64,000 nucleotides of DNA, from the NCBI RefSeq assembly GCF_000420485.1, contig NZ_ATVA01000012.1, positions 372,001 to 436,000 of the forward strand, given 5' to 3'. Origin of the DNA: Paucidesulfovibrio longus DSM 6739. GTDB taxonomy: Bacteria; Desulfobacterota; Desulfovibrionia; Desulfovibrionales; Desulfovibrionaceae. The notes under the pieces are model-generated. The model did not search any database. It had not been told where the DNA came from and saw only the letters and a list, made by a program, of their open reading frames with translations. Shown piece after piece: positions 19,020 to 28,740 of this stretch. A program made the position numbers and the translations under genes. Numbering within the stretch: the first letter of the stretch is position 1; the number at the start of each line of letters is the position of its first letter.

Positions 19020-19535
19020 TTAGATCAGGACTTTTACCAGCGTGACCTTGTTGTCGCCGTCCGCGTAGAAGTCCCTTTGCAGCGCGTCCACGGCGTAGCC
19101 GTTGTGTTCGTAGAGCGCCCTGGCCGGGGCGTATTCGTCCCGCGAGGAGGTTTCGACATAGGCGCGCACCCCGCCGAGCCTGCGGATGTTGGCCTCGCAG
19201 GTGCGCAGCAGCTCCCTGCCGATGCCCAGCCCGTGAAATTCGGGAGTCACCGCGACCCAGTAGATGTCGAAGCGGCCCGGCGCGCAGCCGATGGGACCGT
19301 AGCAGCCCAGACCCACCAAGCCTTCCGGCGAATCCGCAAACAGAAAATAATACCCGCTCTCCAGGCCGCGCTCCAGGCGCTCCCGCACCAGGGACACGCC
19401 CACGCCCACTTCCTCGGCGGTGAAGACCCCCGTGGCCTCCAGGAGCGCGCGCACGGAAACGCAGTCGGCCTCGCGGGGTTCGTATCGGAAGGTCAGGCCC
19501 ACGATGGGCCGACAGGGAACCGTTGCTTCGTTCAT
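19020..19535 (-). CDS. GNAT-family N-acetyltransferase
   Basis: 171 residues. The acetyl-CoA pyrophosphate loop is seen in VAVTPEFHGLGIGRELLRTCE (around residues 93-113), and the C-terminal ARALYEHNGYAVDALQRDFY is the usual GNAT beta5-alpha4 region. It is the last gene of a tight leftward cluster (22 bases after the second ATP-grasp gene) with a lysine 2,3-aminomutase and two peptide-ligase-like enzymes. By analogy to AblB, which acetylates beta-lysine, it may acetylate beta-lysine or a product made from it. It is shorter than classical AblB, so the substrate is open. Confidence 0.82.
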   Translation of the reverse strand: MNEATVPCRPIVGLTFRYEPREADCVSVRALLEATGVFTAEEVGVGVSLVRERLERGLESGYYFLFADSPEGLVGLGCYGPIGCAPGRFDIYWVAVTPEFHGLGIGRELLRTCEANIRRLGGVRAYVETSSRDEYAPARALYEHNGYAVDALQRDFYADGDNKVTLVKVLI

Positions 19536-19556
19536 GTTCTCTCGCTTGCCGCCGGC

Positions 19557-20564
19557 TCAGGCCGGATCTTGGATCGCGGCCCGGACCACGGCGCCCACCA
19601 GGGTTTCGTAGTCCATGCCGACCCTCTCCGCCGCTGCGGCGAGGCCCGCGTCCGGCGCGATGCAGGGATTGGGGTTCACGTCGATGACAAAGGGCCTTCC
19701 TCCCGCATCCACGCGCAGATCGACGCGCGCATAGCCGCGCATCTCGAAAAGCACCCAGCAGGCCATGGCCAGGGACTTGATGTCGCGCAGGAGCACGGCG
19801 TCCCCCTCGCCGAACTCGAAGGTCCGGGGCGTGTGTCCGTAGGCGAAGGAATCCTTGTCCCACTTGGCTTCGTAGCCCAGGATGCGCTGCTGTCCGGGGG
19901 CGAAGCCCTCGAAGAGGATCTCCGCCGGGGGCAGCACGCGCGGGCGGCCGTCCGTTTCCAGCAGGGCCACGTTGAATTCCCGCCCTTCGACGAACCCTTC
20001 GGCGAAGTATTCCAGGCCGGAGGCCTTGCGCCGCTGGCGCAGGAGGTTCAGCAGCTCCGCCCGGCTGCGGATTTCCACGACCGCGTCTTCGTTCAGGCCC
20101 ACCGAGCCGTGCTCGTAGATGGGTTTGACGATGAACGTGCCGCAGACCTCGCGCTCCTCGCGGGTCAGGCGCCGGGCCGTGTACCAGGGCGGGGAGGGCA
20201 CGCCCGCGATGCGCAGCAGCTCCTTGACGCGCAGCTTGTCCGCGGCGACGAAGACCGGGTAGCTGCCGCAGCCCGTGAGCGGGAGGCCGAGCGCCTCCAG
20301 CAGGGAAGGGGCCAGATGGGCCAGCCGGGCCTGGCCGCCGCAGGACTCCACCAGATTGAAGACCAGATCCGGCGGAGCGCTGCGCAGGCTCTCGGCCACG
20401 GCGTCCAGGTCCAGGCCCAGAGGCGTCTCGCGGACCTCGTGCCCCAGGGAGCGCAGGGCCGCGCCCACGGCGCGCGCCTGGACGAGGTTGTCCAGCTCGT
20501 CCTCGCGCGCGTCCCCGTTGCCGGGGCCGGAGGGCAGGAGGTCGTGGAGCACCTCGACGATCAT
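19557..20564 (-). CDS. D-alanine-D-alanine-ligase-type ATP-grasp enzyme (second of two)
   Basis: 335 residues. The start at MIVEVLHD is supported by GGAG six bases upstream and overlaps the preceding stop as ATGA. ATP-grasp features include FIVKPIYEHGSVGL (ATP-binding lysine and glycine loop), LEYFAEGFVEGREFNVALL, and the Mg-binding C-terminus VDLRVDAGGRPFVIDVNPNPCI. The N-terminal LVFNLVES resembles the Ddl pre-ATP-grasp fold. A dedicated cell-wall Ddl is unlikely, given the pairing with a second such ligase, an aminomutase and an acetyltransferase. It probably joins an amino acid carboxylate to an amine in a small-molecule or peptide pathway. Confidence 0.85.
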   Translation of the reverse strand: MIVEVLHDLLPSGPGNGDAREDELDNLVQARAVGAALRSLGHEVRETPLGLDLDAVAESLRSAPPDLVFNLVESCGGQARLAHLAPSLLEALGLPLTGCGSYPVFVAADKLRVKELLRIAGVPSPPWYTARRLTREEREVCGTFIVKPIYEHGSVGLNEDAVVEIRSRAELLNLLRQRRKASGLEYFAEGFVEGREFNVALLETDGRPRVLPPAEILFEGFAPGQQRILGYEAKWDKDSFAYGHTPRTFEFGEGDAVLLRDIKSLAMACWVLFEMRGYARVDLRVDAGGRPFVIDVNPNPCIAPDAGLAAAAERVGMDYETLVGAVVRAAIQDPA

Positions 20565-21574
20565 GCGCATCTCCAGAGCGCGTCGTTGCGCGCCGGGGCC
20601 TTCCGGACGCGCTCGCGGGCCGAGGCCAGGATGCGCCCGATAAGCTCCTTGAAGGATATGCCGTTCATTTCCGCGAGGATGGGCAGGTCCGAATATCCCG
20701 GATGCAGCCCGGCCAGTGGGTTGATTTCGATGATGTTGGCCACGCCGTTTTCGTCCAGGCGCACGTCCACCCGGCCGCCGTCCCGGCAGCCGATGCCGCG
20801 CCAGGCGGCCAGGGCCACGGCCTCGGCCGCGCGGGCGTCCTCGTCGTCGCGCAGGAAGTAGTCCACGCGCGACTCCCAGCCTTCCTTGTTCACGAAGGAG
20901 TAGACGCCGGGCTCGGCTTCGCCGCGCAGGAGAACTTCCATGACGCCGCAGGATTCGGCCTTGTCGCCGGTCCCGGTGATGCCCACGGTGAACTCGCGTC
21001 CCGGCAGGTAGGTTTCCACGAGCACGGGCTGGCGGAAGCGCTCCAGCAGCCTGCCGCAGACCTCCTCCAGCTCGGCGCGGGAGCGGATCACGGACTTGCC
21101 GTCGATGCCCTTGCCCGTGCCTTCGCTGATGGGCTTGGCAAAGAGCGGGTAGGCCATGTCCAGCCCTTCCAGGTCCGCGGGGCGCTCCACCACGGCGAAG
21201 TCCGGCGTGGGCACGCCCTGGTCGCGGAAGACGTGCTTGGCCATGCCCTTGTTCAGGGTCAGGCACATGACCAGCGGGTCCGAGAAGGTGTAGGGCACGC
21301 CGTAGGCGTCGAGCAGCGCGGGCACCAAAGCCTCGCGGCCGTTGCCGTAGAGGCCTTCGGCGATGTTGAAGACCATGTCCCAGCGCTCCCCGGCGGCGAG
21401 TCGCTGGACCAGCCGCTGGGCGTTGCCGATCAGCTCGGCCTGGTGGCCGAGTTCCTCGATGGTGGTGCGCAGGGCCTGGATGGTTTCGGGCGAGTCGAAC
21501 TCCGCCGAATCCTCATGGGAAATGCCCATGGCCAGGTAGTCGTCGCGCAGATCGTAGGTGATGCCGATGCGCAT
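20561..21574 (-). CDS. D-alanine-D-alanine-ligase-type ATP-grasp enzyme (first of two)
   Basis: 337 residues; the start at MRIGITYDLRDDY follows GAGGA. The Ddl-like N-terminal fold has DMVFNIAEGLYGNGREALVPALLDAYGVPYTFSD. ATP-grasp motifs are YPLFAKPISEGTGKGI, VETYLPGREFTVGITG and the metal-binding RVDVRLDENGVANIIEINPLAGLHPGYSDLPI. It is more canonical in its C-terminal HPGYSDLP motif than its partner. It lies 11 bases after the aminomutase gene and overlaps the next ligase gene by four bases, so the three are surely cotranscribed. The likely reaction is ATP-dependent amide bond formation with an unknown amino acid pair. Confidence 0.87.
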   Translation of the reverse strand: MRIGITYDLRDDYLAMGISHEDSAEFDSPETIQALRTTIEELGHQAELIGNAQRLVQRLAAGERWDMVFNIAEGLYGNGREALVPALLDAYGVPYTFSDPLVMCLTLNKGMAKHVFRDQGVPTPDFAVVERPADLEGLDMAYPLFAKPISEGTGKGIDGKSVIRSRAELEEVCGRLLERFRQPVLVETYLPGREFTVGITGTGDKAESCGVMEVLLRGEAEPGVYSFVNKEGWESRVDYFLRDDEDARAAEAVALAAWRGIGCRDGGRVDVRLDENGVANIIEINPLAGLHPGYSDLPILAEMNGISFKELIGRILASARERVRKAPARNDALWRCA

Positions 21575-21585
21575 GTCGCTCTTCC

Positions 21586-22872
<1,287 letters not shown>

Positions 22873-22966
22873 GTTTTCTCTCCGTTCTCGGTTCCGGCGC
22901 GGCCATCGCCGCGTACCGGGTGATGAAAGTTGCTCTTGTCTCGACCCGTTGAGGGACGTTCGTTCC

Positions 22967-23248
22967 TTATTCCTGGGACTGGATCACTTCGATGTCTTCC
23001 ACCGTCAGGACGGGAAGCCCTTTTTCGCCGTCTTCCATGTCGCCCGAAACCCAGATCCGCTTGCCGACCATGTCTTCCAGGGCCTCGCCGCGCAGCTCCA
23101 CCGCGCCCTTGGCCTTGTCCATGAGCAGGTAGCGGCCGTCCAGCTCCGTGAGCTGTCCGCTGGCCGTGGCCAGTTCGGCCGCGGCCGGGCCGCAGAGCAG
23201 CAGCAGGAGGCATAATCCTCCGGCAAGACCTGCGAGGGTGCGTTTCAT
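22967..23248 (-). CDS. Secreted small OB-fold-like protein
   Basis: 93 residues. A clear signal peptide (MKRTLAGLAGGLCLLLLLCGPAAA) is followed by about 68 residues that alternate beta-strand patterns (ELDGRYLLMDKAKGAVELRG, KRIWVSGDMEDGEKGLPVLTVEDIEVI), like small bacterial OB folds. A cysteine falls near the signal-cleavage site, but the lipobox is not convincing. It lies 12 bases after the preceding gene and 94 bases before kamA. Its C-terminal strand pattern resembles that of the neighbour at 23261, suggesting two related proteins, one exported and one cytosolic. Confidence 0.6.
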   Translation of the reverse strand: MKRTLAGLAGGLCLLLLLCGPAAAELATASGQLTELDGRYLLMDKAKGAVELRGEALEDMVGKRIWVSGDMEDGEKGLPVLTVEDIEVIQSQE

Positions 23249-23260
23249 GTCCGCCCCCGG

Positions 23261-23563
23261 CTAATCCAGGTAGGTCATGTATTCGTCGTCCTCGCCCCCG
23301 ACCACGTCGTCGTAGTAGCGGCTGACGATGCGGTATTCCTGCACCTCGATGGTCTTCATGCCGTTCTGGCTGCCGACCTTGCCGCGCAGGGAGACCTCCT
23401 CCTGGCAGAGGTTCACGAGGTCGTCGATGTACTTGTCCGAGACGACCAGATACTCGCTCTCGTCGATGCCGGAGAGCACGACTCCGCTGATGTTCTCATA
23501 GTCGCCGTCGTAAACGGGGTAGAGAATGCCCGTGACCGTGACGGTCTTTTTGCTTTCAGCCAT
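23261..23563 (-). CDS. Small acidic OB-fold-like protein
   Basis: 100 residues without a signal peptide. I start at MAESKK, preceded by AGGGAG; a GTG two codons earlier is the alternative. The beta-rich pattern (TVTVTGILYPVYDGDYENISGV, EYLVVSDKYIDDL, EEVSLRGKV, KTIEVQEYRIV) fits a small OB-like barrel, with a very acidic C-terminus. It is the first gene after a near-consensus sigma-54 promoter, whose predicted start site is about 43 bases upstream. A GGCGGG/CCCGCC hairpin sits just before the ribosome site. Function unknown. Confidence 0.6.
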   Translation of the reverse strand: MAESKKTVTVTGILYPVYDGDYENISGVVLSGIDESEYLVVSDKYIDDLVNLCQEEVSLRGKVGSQNGMKTIEVQEYRIVSRYYDDVVGGEDDEYMTYLD

Positions 23564-23617
23564 GACCACTCCCTGGCGGGAAGTCCCGCCGTTTGTTTTG
23601 ATCGTTGCCCTCTTAAG

Positions 23618-23632
23618 GCATACGGCGTGCCA
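23618..23632 (-). promoter_or_regulatory. Sigma-54 promoter of the OB-like/kamA cluster
   Basis: The minus strand reads TGGCACG-CCGT-ATGC, matching TGGCACG-N4-TTGC at 10 of 11 fixed positions with the invariant GG and GC at correct spacing. It lies 55 bases upstream of the MAESKK start codon. Upstream lie twin palindromes and then a sigma-54 activator gene. Confidence 0.85.
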
Positions 23633-23686
23633 TGCTGAAAAAGTTCTTTATTTCAAGATGTTGCCGCGATGCCGGGAAAAGATGGG

Positions 23687-23705
23687 TCGGAACGCGGAGT
23701 TCCGA
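23687..23705. promoter_or_regulatory. Upstream activator site 1
   Basis: TCGGAAC-GCGGA-GTTCCGA is a perfect 7+7 inverted repeat with a five-base spacer, centred about 90 bases upstream of the predicted sigma-54 start site. An identical-arm copy lies 89 bases further upstream. Confidence 0.8.
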
Positions 23706-23775
23706 AACCGAAAAGGGCGGAAAGCGTGCGGAAAAGTCTAGAGAATAAAGTATGAAAAATCAAAAGGATGCAAGA

Positions 23776-23794
23776 TCGGAACAGGAGGTTCCGA
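23776..23794. promoter_or_regulatory. Upstream activator site 2
   Basis: TCGGAAC-AGGAG-GTTCCGA has the same arms and spacer length as site 1. The 89-base centre-to-centre distance is about 8.5 helical turns. A sigma-54 activator hexamer could bridge both. The rest of 23570-23937 shows nothing else clear. Confidence 0.8.
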
Positions 23795-23937
23795 AGGGGT
23801 GGAAACAGGAATCCGGAATTCTTTAAGCGCGTGACAACCGGGCGTGGCCCTTGAGCATTCCTTGGAGCCGGATGGTGTCAAATCGCGGAAAAAACGAAAA
23901 TCGTGCGCAACGGCGCAAGATGGGTAGGATGCCGGGC

Positions 23938-25035
23938 TCAGCGCTTTGGTTCGCGCCGGTCCTTGAATTCTTCCTTGTGCAGTCCGTGCTTGGTCATGAG
24001 CTTGTGCAGCTGGCGGGTGGTGATGCCCGCGTGCGTGGCGCTGTGGTCGATGCGGCCGCTGTAGCGCTCCAGAATCTGGCGCAGGTAGGCGAGTTCCACC
24101 TCTTCCACGGCCCGGCGGCGAACCTCCTCCAGGGGCAGGTCGCTGTCCAGCAGGGCCACGGGTACCATGCCTTCGGCCTGGAACATCTCGGCGGGAAAGC
24201 TGTCGCTGCTCAGGCTCGTCCCGGTCTCCAGGATCAGGGCGCGCTCCAGCAGGTTTTCCAGCTCGCGCACGTTGCCCGGCCAGTCGTACCTGCTCAGCGC
24301 TTCGAGCACGTCGGGCTCCACTTCGAGAATGGGCTCGGCTTCGCCCGGCTGGAGCCGGAGCAGCAGCGACTCCACCAGGGCGGGCATGTCCGCCTGGCGC
24401 TCGCGCAGGGGCGGAATGTCCAGGGTGAAGACGTTGATGCGGTAGAAGAGATCCTTGCGGAATCGGCCTTCGCGGCAGAGCGCGTCCAGGTCGTCGTTGG
24501 TGGCGGCCACGATGCGGATGTCCACCTCGATGTCGCGGGTGCCGCCCACGCGCTGGAAGGTGCGGCTCTGGAGCACCTCGAGGAGCTTGATCTGCGAGGA
24601 GGGAGGCAGGGTGCCCACCTCGTCCAGGAAGACCGTGCCGCCGTCCGCGACCTCGAATTTTCCGGGCTTCTGGCGCACGGCCCCGGTGAAGGCTCCTTTC
24701 TCATGGCCGAAGAGCTCGCTCTCCACGAGATTTTCGGGGATGGCTCCGCAGTGGATGGAGACGAAGGGCTTTCCCGCGCGATTGGAAAGGGCGTGGATCA
24801 GGCGGGCCACCGTGCTCTTGCCCACGCCCGTCTCGCCGGTGAGCAGCACCGTGGTCCGCGTGGGTGCGACCCGTCCCGCCTTGGCGAAGACCTCCTGCAT
24901 GGCCGGGGTGCGCGTGCGGGTGAGTTTTTGAAGGTCCGGGGCCTGGCCGTTCCCGCAGGGGTAGGCGGGGTGGCCGTGTTCGGTCCGGGCGCGGCCGTGG
25001 GGCGGCAGGATGGGAAAGCTTTCTGGGCGGTCCAT
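23938..25035 (-). CDS. Sigma-54-dependent transcriptional activator without sensory domain
   Basis: 365 residues from MDRPESFP. Only about 35 residues precede the AAA+ domain, so there is no receiver, PAS or GAF domain; activity must be set by expression or by a partner protein. Walker A is GETGVGKS (67-74), the sigma-54 contact loop GAFTGA is intact (114-119), Walker B is GGTVFLDEVG, and the arginine-finger region is RFRKDLFYRINVF. A C-terminal Fis-type helix-turn-helix (about 320-350, HAGITTRQLHKLMTKHGL) should bind the twin palindromes just downstream of this gene. The next gene on the same strand is driven by a sigma-54 promoter, so it is the obvious target. Confidence 0.92.
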   Translation of the reverse strand: MDRPESFPILPPHGRARTEHGHPAYPCGNGQAPDLQKLTRTRTPAMQEVFAKAGRVAPTRTTVLLTGETGVGKSTVARLIHALSNRAGKPFVSIHCGAIPENLVESELFGHEKGAFTGAVRQKPGKFEVADGGTVFLDEVGTLPPSSQIKLLEVLQSRTFQRVGGTRDIEVDIRIVAATNDDLDALCREGRFRKDLFYRINVFTLDIPPLRERQADMPALVESLLLRLQPGEAEPILEVEPDVLEALSRYDWPGNVRELENLLERALILETGTSLSSDSFPAEMFQAEGMVPVALLDSDLPLEEVRRRAVEEVELAYLRQILERYSGRIDHSATHAGITTRQLHKLMTKHGLHKEEFKDRREPKR

Positions 25036-25528
25036 GCAGTGCACATCCCTCAAAGCCGTGCAGCTGTCAATGGCGGGTTCGTGATGTGCGGCCGAAACGG
25101 GCACGCACGATCAAGGCGCTTTGTCAATCCGCTGATTTGGAAAGCCGAGCGGCGGGAAAAGGGGGTGAGAGGCCCTTCCGGAAGTCGGAAGGACGAGTCG
25201 AACGCACTTTTTTATATCGAATTCGGCAAGCATGAAGAAGTGTTACAATGTCGTCTCCACACTGTTCTAATTTTCACAATTTGCTTGCCAAAAAAAAAGG
25301 AACAACGTAAAGCCGCAAGGGTTTCCAGAACCGTCTGCGGGGGGCAGGCGGCAGGTCTCTTTCGCCTCCGGTTGAAGGCCCGAAGCAACTGCAAGACGCG
25401 GCCATTCTTGGCCCAACTCCCCGAACGGCAACGGAATAATGACGACGGCTGAGGCTACGTGCGCGCAACATCGGCTACGGTCGCCGAGGGGACGCGCACC
25501 CAGGCATTCATCCTGAAGCGAGGTGTCC
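25036..25528. other. Divergent intergenic region before the ech operon
   Basis: About 490 bases between the sigma-54 activator and echA. TACAAT at 25244-25249 is a fair -10 box, but I see no good -35. CCTTCC/GGAAGG forms a short hairpin near 25170. No sigma-54 promoter with correct spacing and no copy of the TCGGAAC palindrome is present. No gene is evident. Confidence 0.4.
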
Positions 25529-27418
25529 ATGTCCAACCTGCTTTTGATCCTCATCCTCCTGCCCGTGCTTGCCGCACTGGCCTGCTTCGTCGTGCGCGCG
25601 AGCGCCGTCAGGCGGCTGGTCGTGCCCGTCACGGGCGGCGTGCTCGCCGCGGCGTCGGTGGCCCTGCTCATGCAGGGACCGATCGAACCGTGGTCTCCGG
25701 GCGCGCTCTTCGGCCTGAGCTGGGACCTGATCATCACCGTGCTCGACTTCGCGCTGCTCGGAGTGATTTTCTTCTACGGTCTCAAACTCAAGAACGTGCT
25801 CATCCAGCTCTTCACCCTGGCGCAGATCGTGCTGCTGGCGGTGTTCGAGTTCGTGATGGTCGAGCACGCCGCGACCCCCGCCTTTGCGGCGGACAACCTT
25901 TCACTGATCATGGTGCTGATCATTTCCATCATCGGCTCCCTGATCTGCATTTTCGCCCTGCCCTACATGAAGAGCCATGAGGAACATCTGCATCTTGAAA
26001 AATCCAAGCAGCCTCAGTTCTTCTTCTTCCTGGTGCTCTTCCTGGGCGCCATGAACGGGCTGGTCCTGGCCAACAACGTGCTCTGGCTCTACTTCTTCTT
26101 CGAGGCGACCACCTTCTGCTCCTTCATGCTCATCGGGCACGACGGCACGGAGATCGCCACGAAGAACGCCACCCGCGCTCTGTGGATGAACAGCCTGGGC
26201 GGCCTGGCCTTCGTGATCGGCATGATGCTGGTCTACAACGGACTGGGCACCCTTTCCCTGGCCGCGATCCTTTCCGCCGGGCCGCAGGGCGCGCTCGTGC
26301 TCACGGGCATCGCCATGATGTGTCTTGCGGGCTTCACCAAGGCCGCGCAGGTGCCCTTCCAGGGCTGGCTGCTCGGCGCCATGGTCGCTCCGACCCCGGT
26401 TTCCGCGCTGCTGCACTCCTCCACCATGGTCAAGGCGGGCGTGTACGTGGTGCTGCGGCTGTCCCCGGCCTACCAGGGCACGCTGCTCTCCGAGACCATC
26501 GCCATCTGCGGCGCGTTCACCTTCCTGGCCTGCGCCGCCCTGGCCATCGGCCAGAGCAACGGCAAGAAGATCCTGGCCTACTCGACCATCTCCAACCTGG
26601 GGCTGATCATCGCCTGCGCGGGCCTGAACACCCCGCTGGCCCTGACCGCCGCCGTCATGCTGATCATCTTCCACGCGGTGTCCAAGTCCCTGCTCTTCCT
26701 CTGCGTCGGCACCATCGAGCAGGAGATCGGCAGCCGCGACATCGAGGACATGCGCGGCCTGTACGAGCGCATGCCCCGGACCTCGTTCATCGCCATCACC
26801 GGCGTGCTGACCATGCTCCTGCCGCCCTTCGGCGTGCTGCTGGGCAAGTGGATGGCCATCGAGGCCGCCGCCGGGTCCATCTGGGTCATCATCATGCTCG
26901 CCCTGGGCTCGGCCCTGACGGTCGTGTACTGGGCGCGCTGGGGCGGCGGACTGATGGGCTCGCGCGAGCCGGGCAAGCCTTCCGAGAGCCTGCCCCTGCT
27001 CATCAACCTGCCCCTGGTGCTGCTCTGCGTCGGCGCGGTGGTCCTTTCCGCCGCCACCCCGGTGATCTACAAGACGCTCATCCAGCCCATGCTGCCGGGC
27101 GTCGGACCTGCCGTGAACATCGGCATCGGCTCCCTGGGAGCGTTCGAGGTCTACGGATTGTACATCGCCCTGGGCGCGGGTCTGGTCGTGGCCTTCATGG
27201 CGGGACGCCGCGCGCCCAAGCTGCGCAAGGTCGCCCCCTACATGGGCGGCGCGAACCTGGGCCTGGAAGGATCGTTCAACGGTCCCATGAACCAGCCCGT
27301 GGCCTTCGGCGCAGGCAACCTCTACCTCTCCGAGATCTTCGGCGAGGAACGCCTGACCATGTGGGTCAACATTCTGGGCGCGGCGCTGACCGTGCTCATG
27401 ATCGGAGGGGGGCTGTAA
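25529..27418 (+). CDS. echA: Ech hydrogenase subunit A (antiporter-like membrane subunit)
   Basis: 629 residues, polytopic with about 16 helices, of the NuoL/MrpA family. Conserved family elements include the TM5-type glutamate in YFFFEATTFCSFMLIGH, the helix GFTKAAQVPFQGWLLGAMVAPTPVSALLHSSTMVKAGVY (Lys and His residues of the proton channel) and KKILAYSTISNLGLI. This subunit couples ferredoxin-dependent hydrogen turnover to ion translocation. The ATG follows GAGG; an alternative GTG lies two codons upstream. First gene of a compact echABCDEF operon, one base before echB. Confidence 0.93.
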   Translation: MSNLLLILILLPVLAALACFVVRASAVRRLVVPVTGGVLAAASVALLMQGPIEPWSPGALFGLSWDLIITVLDFALLGVIFFYGLKLKNVLIQLFTLAQIVLLAVFEFVMVEHAATPAFAADNLSLIMVLIISIIGSLICIFALPYMKSHEEHLHLEKSKQPQFFFFLVLFLGAMNGLVLANNVLWLYFFFEATTFCSFMLIGHDGTEIATKNATRALWMNSLGGLAFVIGMMLVYNGLGTLSLAAILSAGPQGALVLTGIAMMCLAGFTKAAQVPFQGWLLGAMVAPTPVSALLHSSTMVKAGVYVVLRLSPAYQGTLLSETIAICGAFTFLACAALAIGQSNGKKILAYSTISNLGLIIACAGLNTPLALTAAVMLIIFHAVSKSLLFLCVGTIEQEIGSRDIEDMRGLYERMPRTSFIAITGVLTMLLPPFGVLLGKWMAIEAAAGSIWVIIMLALGSALTVVYWARWGGGLMGSREPGKPSESLPLLINLPLVLLCVGAVVLSAATPVIYKTLIQPMLPGVGPAVNIGIGSLGAFEVYGLYIALGAGLVVAFMAGRRAPKLRKVAPYMGGANLGLEGSFNGPMNQPVAFGAGNLYLSEIFGEERLTMWVNILGAALTVLMIGGGL

Positions 27419-27419
27419 T

Positions 27420-28268
27420 ATGAAATACCTGATTCTCGCACTGATCGGCCTGATCGCCGCCCCGCTCGCGGGCGGACTGCTGGCCGGCATCGACCGCCGC
27501 ATCACGGCGCGGCTCCAGTCCCGGCAGGGCCCGCCGATCATGCAGGCCTTCTACGACGTGCTCAAGCTCTTCGGCAAGGAGCCGCTGGCCCTGAACAAGT
27601 GGCAGATCATCTGCGCCTGGGTCTATCTCATCGGCGCGGCCGCCTCCTGCGTGCTCTTCTTCATGCAGTCCGATCTGCTTTTGATCTTCTTCGTGCAGGC
27701 CGTGGGCGCGGTCTTCCTGGTCATGGGCGCCCTCGCGGGCCGCTCGCCGTACAGCCAGGTGGGCGCGCAGCGCGAGCTGATCCAGATCCTGACCTACGAG
27801 CCGCTGCTCGTGCTGGTCTTCGTCTGCTTCTACCTCGCCACCGGCAGCTTCAACGTCTCGGACATCATCGCCGTGGACAAGCCGCTGCTGGCCCGGCTGC
27901 CCCTGGCCTACATCGTGCTGACCTACGCGCTGACCATCAAGCTGCGCAAGTCGCCCTTCGACTTCTCGACCTCGCACCACGGACACCAGGAGCTGGTCAA
28001 GGGCGTGCTCACCGAGTACTCCGGCCCGTACCTCGCCCTGGTCGAAGTGGCCCACTGGTACGAGACGGTCCTCATCCTGGGCATCTGCGCTCTGTTCTGG
28101 ACCACGAGCTGGTACTGGATGGCCGCGCTGCTCGTCTGCACGTACTTCCTCGAACTCGTCATCGACAACACCATGGCCCGCATGACCTGGCGCTGGATGC
28201 TCAAGTACGTCTGGGGCGTGGGCCTGGCCATGTCGGTCGTGAACCTCATCTGGCTGTACGCGGGGTAG
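27420..28268 (+). CDS. echB: Ech hydrogenase subunit B (NuoH-like)
   Basis: 282 residues with about eight transmembrane helices. NuoH/HycD-family signatures include GIDRRITARLQSRQGPPIMQAFYDVLKLFGKE near the N-terminus, the charged loop ELIQILTYEPLLVLVF, and RKSPFDFSTSHHGHQELVKGVLTEYSGPY, which contains the conserved acidic residues of the quinone-site-like chamber. It anchors the hydrophilic hydrogenase module to the membrane. The start overlaps the echA stop region, with GGAGGGG upstream. Confidence 0.94.
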   Translation: MKYLILALIGLIAAPLAGGLLAGIDRRITARLQSRQGPPIMQAFYDVLKLFGKEPLALNKWQIICAWVYLIGAAASCVLFFMQSDLLLIFFVQAVGAVFLVMGALAGRSPYSQVGAQRELIQILTYEPLLVLVFVCFYLATGSFNVSDIIAVDKPLLARLPLAYIVLTYALTIKLRKSPFDFSTSHHGHQELVKGVLTEYSGPYLALVEVAHWYETVLILGICALFWTTSWYWMAALLVCTYFLELVIDNTMARMTWRWMLKYVWGVGLAMSVVNLIWLYAG

Positions 28269-28272
28269 GGAT

Positions 28273-28716
28273 ATGTTCAAATCGCTCATCAAGAATTCGC
28301 GCGCCAAGTCCCCGTGGATCATGCATTTCGACTGCGGGAGCTGCAACGGCTGCGACATCGAGGTACTGGCCTGCCTGACCCCCATGTACGACGTGGAGCG
28401 GTTCGGCGTGGTCAACGTCGGCAACCCCAAGCACGCGGACGTGCTGCTGGTCACCGGCACGGTGAACCATCGCAACAAGAAGGTGCTCAAGAACATCTAC
28501 GACCAGATGCCCGAGCCCAAGGCCGTCATCGCCATCGGCGCGTGCGGCACCTCCGGCGGCGTGTTCCGCGACGCCTACAACGTGGTCGGCGGCGTGGACA
28601 AGGTCATCCCGGTGGACGTGTACGTACCCGGCTGTCCGGCCAAGCCCGAAGCCATCATCGACGGCGTCGTGGAAGGCCTGAAGAAGTTCCAGCAAAAGGT
28701 GGAGCAGGCCGGCTAG
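28273..28716 (+). CDS. echC: Ech hydrogenase small subunit C (NuoB-like, [4Fe-4S])
   Basis: 147 residues. It has the four-cysteine pattern of the proximal [4Fe-4S] cluster: DCGSCNGCDIEV near residue 20, GACGTSGG near 95 and VPGCPAKPEA near 120. It passes electrons between the NiFe site in EchE and the ferredoxin-like EchF. Length and motifs match EchC/CooL/HycG proteins. It lies four bases after echB. Confidence 0.94.
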   Translation: MFKSLIKNSRAKSPWIMHFDCGSCNGCDIEVLACLTPMYDVERFGVVNVGNPKHADVLLVTGTVNHRNKKVLKNIYDQMPEPKAVIAIGACGTSGGVFRDAYNVVGGVDKVIPVDVYVPGCPAKPEAIIDGVVEGLKKFQQKVEQAG

Positions 28717-28740
28717 GCGGCTCCGCAAGGGGAATATGAC

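Noticed and set aside
20561-21574. Cell-wall D-alanine-D-alanine ligase
   Set aside because: Two such enzymes lie in an operon with an aminomutase and GNAT and far from any mur genes, so a housekeeping Ddl role is unlikely, though not excluded.
25320-25420. Possible sigma-54 promoter before echA (CGGCAGG-TCTC-TTTC)
   Set aside because: The -12 element lacks the invariant G, so I do not call it.
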